From contig JARBCG010000042.1 of the NCBI GenBank assembly GCA_028803175.1, forward strand, positions 1 through 35,043: a stretch of DNA of 35,043 nucleotides. The letters run 5' to 3'. This document shows, piece by piece, positions 32,969 to 35,043 of this stretch; position 1 is the first letter of the stretch; each line of letters begins with the position of its first letter. The stretch is from Wolbachia sp. GTDB taxonomy: Bacteria > Pseudomonadota > Alphaproteobacteria > Rickettsiales > Anaplasmataceae. The translations under genes were made by a program, and so were the position numbers. Under the pieces are notes generated by a model. The model saw only the letters and a program-made list of their open reading frames with translations, had not been told where the DNA came from and did no database searches.

Positions 32969-33469
32969 TCAATATTGTCTTTTATCCAGATTTCTCAGCT
33001 TGTCTTGAACGCCTTCTGGTACAAATTTACTAACATCTCCTCCCAACCTTGCTATTTCTTTTACAAAACTTGATGCGATAAACTGAGTGTCTTCAGAGGC
33101 AGGAAGAAATATAGTTTCAATTTCAGGAAGAAGCTTATAATTTACCCAGCTCATCTGAAACTCATAATCAAAATCTGATACAGCTCTAAGCCCACGAATA
33201 ATAACAGAAGCACTCTGTTCTTTTGCAAAGCTCACTAATAACCCGTCAAAAATTATGACATCTGCATTAGCTTTTAATTTATCAATTTCGTTTTTAACCA
33301 TTGCTGTACGTAATTTTGCGTCAAAAGCAGTATTCTTATTAATATTTTCTGCAACCCCGATTATTAATTTATCGACTAATTTACATGCTCTCTTTATTAT
33401 GTCAATGTGTCCAAGCGTTATAGGATCAAACGTACCAGGATAAATTCCTATTTTGTTATTACCACTCAT
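32969..33469 (-). CDS. coaD: Phosphopantetheine adenylyltransferase
   Basis: Adenylylates 4'-phosphopantetheine to dephospho-CoA. The 166-aa product shows the nucleotidyltransferase start IGIYPGTFDPITLGHIDIIK (residues 7-26), with TLGHIDI as the HxGH equivalent, IIRGLRAVSDFDYEFQM near 89-105, and FIASSFVKEIARLGGDVSKF near 129-148. Length and motifs are those of a functional CoaD. Its pathway product CoA is used by AcpS at the other end of the window. Confidence 0.96.
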   Translation of the reverse strand: MSGNNKIGIYPGTFDPITLGHIDIIKRACKLVDKLIIGVAENINKNTAFDAKLRTAMVKNEIDKLKANADVIIFDGLLVSFAKEQSASVIIRGLRAVSDFDYEFQMSWVNYKLLPEIETIFLPASEDTQFIASSFVKEIARLGGDVSKFVPEGVQDKLRNLDKRQY

Positions 33470-33550
33470 CCTTTATTTTTATATAAATTACTTTAAAAAC
33501 TTTTGATAGACATAATAACATTTTTTCTCTAAAAATGAAAGTATGCAAAT

Positions 33551-33623
33551 GGCCTGGTAGCTCAGTTGGTAGAGCAAAGGACTGAAAATCCTTGTGTCGC
33601 TGGTTCGATTCCTGCTCAGGCCA
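33551..33623 (+). tRNA. tRNA-Phe (GAA)
   Basis: A 73-nt cloverleaf: acceptor GGCCTGG/TCAGGCC (one G-U), D stem GCTC/GAGC, anticodon stem AAGGA/TCCTT around CTGAAAA with anticodon GAA, T stem GCTGG/CCTGC with a T-T mismatch at the third pair, loop TTCGATT, discriminator A. The following bases are CCT, so CCA is not encoded. Confidence 0.96.
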
Positions 33624-33633
33624 CCTCCATGTA

Positions 33634-33655
33634 TAACATTGTTACTATTTTTTTT
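33634..33655 (+). terminator. Possible intrinsic terminator after tRNA-Phe
   Basis: A short TAAC/GTTA stem with loop ATT (33634-33644) is followed by a run of eight T (33648-33655), 11 nt after the tRNA. The U run is good, the stem weak. Confidence 0.35.
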
Positions 33656-33714
33656 GTTGAGAAGTACATTAATTTACATTGTAGTATTAATATATTAACT
33701 ATTGAATCAAGGTC

Positions 33715-34707
33715 ATGGTACATAGATATTGTAATAAAATATTAAATATCCTATTAATTACAGTTTTGTTATTCAGTAATAATCTTACTCATGCGTGCAC
33801 TAATGAAGTTTTACATGCAATAAATAACGACATAGTTGTTGGTTTGCTGAAAACAGAGGAAGAAACATACCCATATGAGCTTGGATTATCTCAAAATTTC
33901 TATGAGATGTTTAACAATTTTAGAGTTAAAACTGTATTAATTGACTATAATAAAATAATTAACCTTAAGGAAATTAGAGAAGAGTCACTTAATTTTGCAA
34001 AACAGGATGAAATACTTGCAAGAAAGCTAACATTGGATCAAATAAAAATTGAAGTTGAAAAGTTTATTAAAGAACAAAATATAAATAGAATATTTATCCC
34101 GGGAAATTACTATAATTTACACTCAGAACCCTTTCCACCTAATCCTTGTAGCCAGCTTGTTACTGAAGCAATTGTAAAAATAGTAGATGACAACCATTCT
34201 ATTCACTTGCTTGGCATATGTGGTGGTTTGCAAGGCATTATGAACGCAAAAGGAGTTGAAGTAGTGCGTGTGGCAAATCTTGTGAATGATGAAAAGAAAC
34301 AAAAATCTCACCTAAAAGCGGCACCGAACCCGCAGATGGGTGTGCCTCTTCAGCAGGTAAAAATCGTTCCAAATAGTCGTTTGGCAGAAATAGTATCCAA
34401 ATTTTTAACACCTGATGAAAATGGCTGGTTTTCAACATGTTTTCCTGATGCTCACTCAAGAGCAGTAAATAATACTCCGGAAAATAGAAAAAAATTAGAG
34501 CTGCTTGGATATAGAATTGTTGGATTCTCTACTGATGGAATAATAGAAGCGATTGAAGATAAACATGGTAACATTTACTTTCAGAGTCACCCAGAGGCTC
34601 TCGTTGTAAAATCAGATAAAAACTTTTACATATCTGAACAAAAGGAACGAAAAGCTTCAACATTAGCTGCTATAGCAATTATAAATGATTTTCTTTATCG
34701 TGCTTAA
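33715..34707 (+). CDS. Exported class I glutamine amidotransferase-like hydrolase (peptidase C26 type)
   Basis: The 330-aa product has an N-terminal signal sequence (hydrophobic core about 9-21, likely cleavage near HAC at 26-28; the Cys context is a poor lipobox). The rest resembles gamma-glutamyl-GABA hydrolase-like amidotransferases: nucleophile Cys169 in LLGICGGLQGIMNA (165-178), DAHSRAVN near 245-252, and the His292/Glu294 pair in FQSHPEA (289-295), so the Cys-His-Glu triad is complete. It may cleave gamma-glutamyl compounds in the periplasm; the substrate is unknown. It is monocistronic, after tRNA-Phe, and is followed by IS debris. Confidence 0.8.
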   Translation: MVHRYCNKILNILLITVLLFSNNLTHACTNEVLHAINNDIVVGLLKTEEETYPYELGLSQNFYEMFNNFRVKTVLIDYNKIINLKEIREESLNFAKQDEILARKLTLDQIKIEVEKFIKEQNINRIFIPGNYYNLHSEPFPPNPCSQLVTEAIVKIVDDNHSIHLLGICGGLQGIMNAKGVEVVRVANLVNDEKKQKSHLKAAPNPQMGVPLQQVKIVPNSRLAEIVSKFLTPDENGWFSTCFPDAHSRAVNNTPENRKKLELLGYRIVGFSTDGIIEAIEDKHGNIYFQSHPEALVVKSDKNFYISEQKERKASTLAAIAIINDFLYRA

Positions 34708-34813
34708 TATGTCGTTCAAAGACGTAAGATTTCCTAATTTAGGCGGATTATATATCTATAACTATTAGTATTTGAGTCGTATGAGTACAGCAAACCTAAA
34801 ATTAGTCAAATGC

Positions 34814-35043
34814 AACCAGCTAAAGCTGGTGGTTAAAAAAAACGCATGTAAAGCAGATTATGAGTTTAAAAACTAGATGTTAAAATCATTAGAATAATTA
34901 TGAGTACTTCCTTGTTAATCGATATACTTATGTAAATCTGTAGAATTCACATTGCCAACTGTAACAGCAAAGTATCCTCTTGCCAAATGTGCTGCCTCAA
35001 ATATCTTTTCCTTAAGTGTTCAAATTCCTGGAATAACTTGTGA
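34814..35043 (-). pseudogene. IS200/IS605-family transposase tnpA, decayed copy 2 (partial at window edge)
   Basis: Read on the minus strand from 35043, the sequence matches the 3' half of copy 1 (2320-2499): HKLFQEFEHLRKRY, then after a one-base loss near CATTTGG a second frame ARGYFAVTVGNVNSTDLHKY, and a premature TAA where GAA is expected. The right-end hairpin is at 34815-34830. This copy keeps the roughly 49-nt stretch deleted from copy 1. The 5' half lies beyond the window. The orientation is opposite to copy 1. Confidence 0.8.
34815..34830 (-). repeat. Right-end hairpin of IS200/IS605 element, copy 2
   Basis: ACCAGCTAAAGCTGGT, the reverse complement of the hairpin at 2483-2498, with the adjacent 30 nt (GCATGTAAAGCAGATTATGA region) also shared by both copies. 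Similarity ends at about 34814. Confidence 0.75.

Noticed and set aside
1..35043. CRISPR array, prophage WO genes, type IV secretion genes, cif-like genes or rRNA.
   Set aside because: No regularly spaced direct repeats, phage structural genes, secretion ATPases, cif-like domains or rRNA sequences were found in either strand.

Overview
The window is about 35 kb of very AT-rich DNA from an obligate intracellular alphaproteobacterium, almost certainly a Wolbachia strain. Supporting signs are the gene content and order (tim44-like/secB/dnaQ, tolC next to a PopZ-type gene, rpsB-tsf-pyrH-frr-uppS-cdsA), reading frames that have absorbed small palindromic repeats of the type described in Wolbachia, an ankyrin-repeat relic, decayed IS200/IS605 elements and many genes at different stages of decay. 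The strain or supergroup cannot be fixed from the sequence alone.

Layout: (1) 1-1828: proS-acpS, overlapping by 4 nt, behind a good promoter. (2) 1829-3113: accessory patch with a decayed IS200/IS605 tnpA (its HUH motif lost) that ends directly on the 3' part of a broken ankyrin-repeat gene. (3) 3114-12987, minus strand: pyrC, pdxH, pyrD, a two-domain putA, acnA and secB. (4) 13162-17299, plus strand: tim44-like, dnaQ, sco, murD, coq9. (5) 17315-23000, minus strand: a dead, probably exported intradiol-dioxygenase-like gene, a 56-aa ORF, ccmF, rlmE, a popZ gene with four in-frame stops, and tolC. (6) 23021-24396, plus strand: rplM-rpsI and an HU-family gene. (7) 24389-26952, minus strand: pdxJ, then ddl-ftsQ. 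(8) 27083-27881: small unrecognised genes with homopolymer frameshifts. (9) 28076-32657: tRNA-Asp (minus), then the rpsB-tsf-pyrH-frr-uppS-cdsA run. (10) 32695-34707: a zinc-finger protein, coaD, tRNA-Phe and an exported class I amidotransferase-like hydrolase. (11) 34814-35043: a second decayed copy of the same IS200/IS605 element, inverted relative to the first and cut by the window edge.

Functionally this is mostly core metabolism: pyrimidine synthesis (pyrC, pyrD, pyrH), vitamin B6 (pdxH, pdxJ), proline oxidation feeding glutamate into the TCA cycle (putA, acnA), respiratory-chain assembly (sco, ccmF, coq9), peptidoglycan/lipid II and division (murD, ddl, ftsQ, uppS), phospholipid synthesis (cdsA, acpS), CoA (coaD) and translation. 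I see no prophage, CRISPR array, secretion-system locus or clearly new multi-gene system. The most interesting material is decay and repeat biology: three essential envelope or cytochrome genes (murD, ccmF, ftsQ) carry in-frame palindromic insertions, popZ is broken beside its usual partner tolC, a dioxygenase relic lies between coq9 and ccmF, and a short gene with a consensus promoter and strong ribosome binding site is interrupted at a run of eight T.
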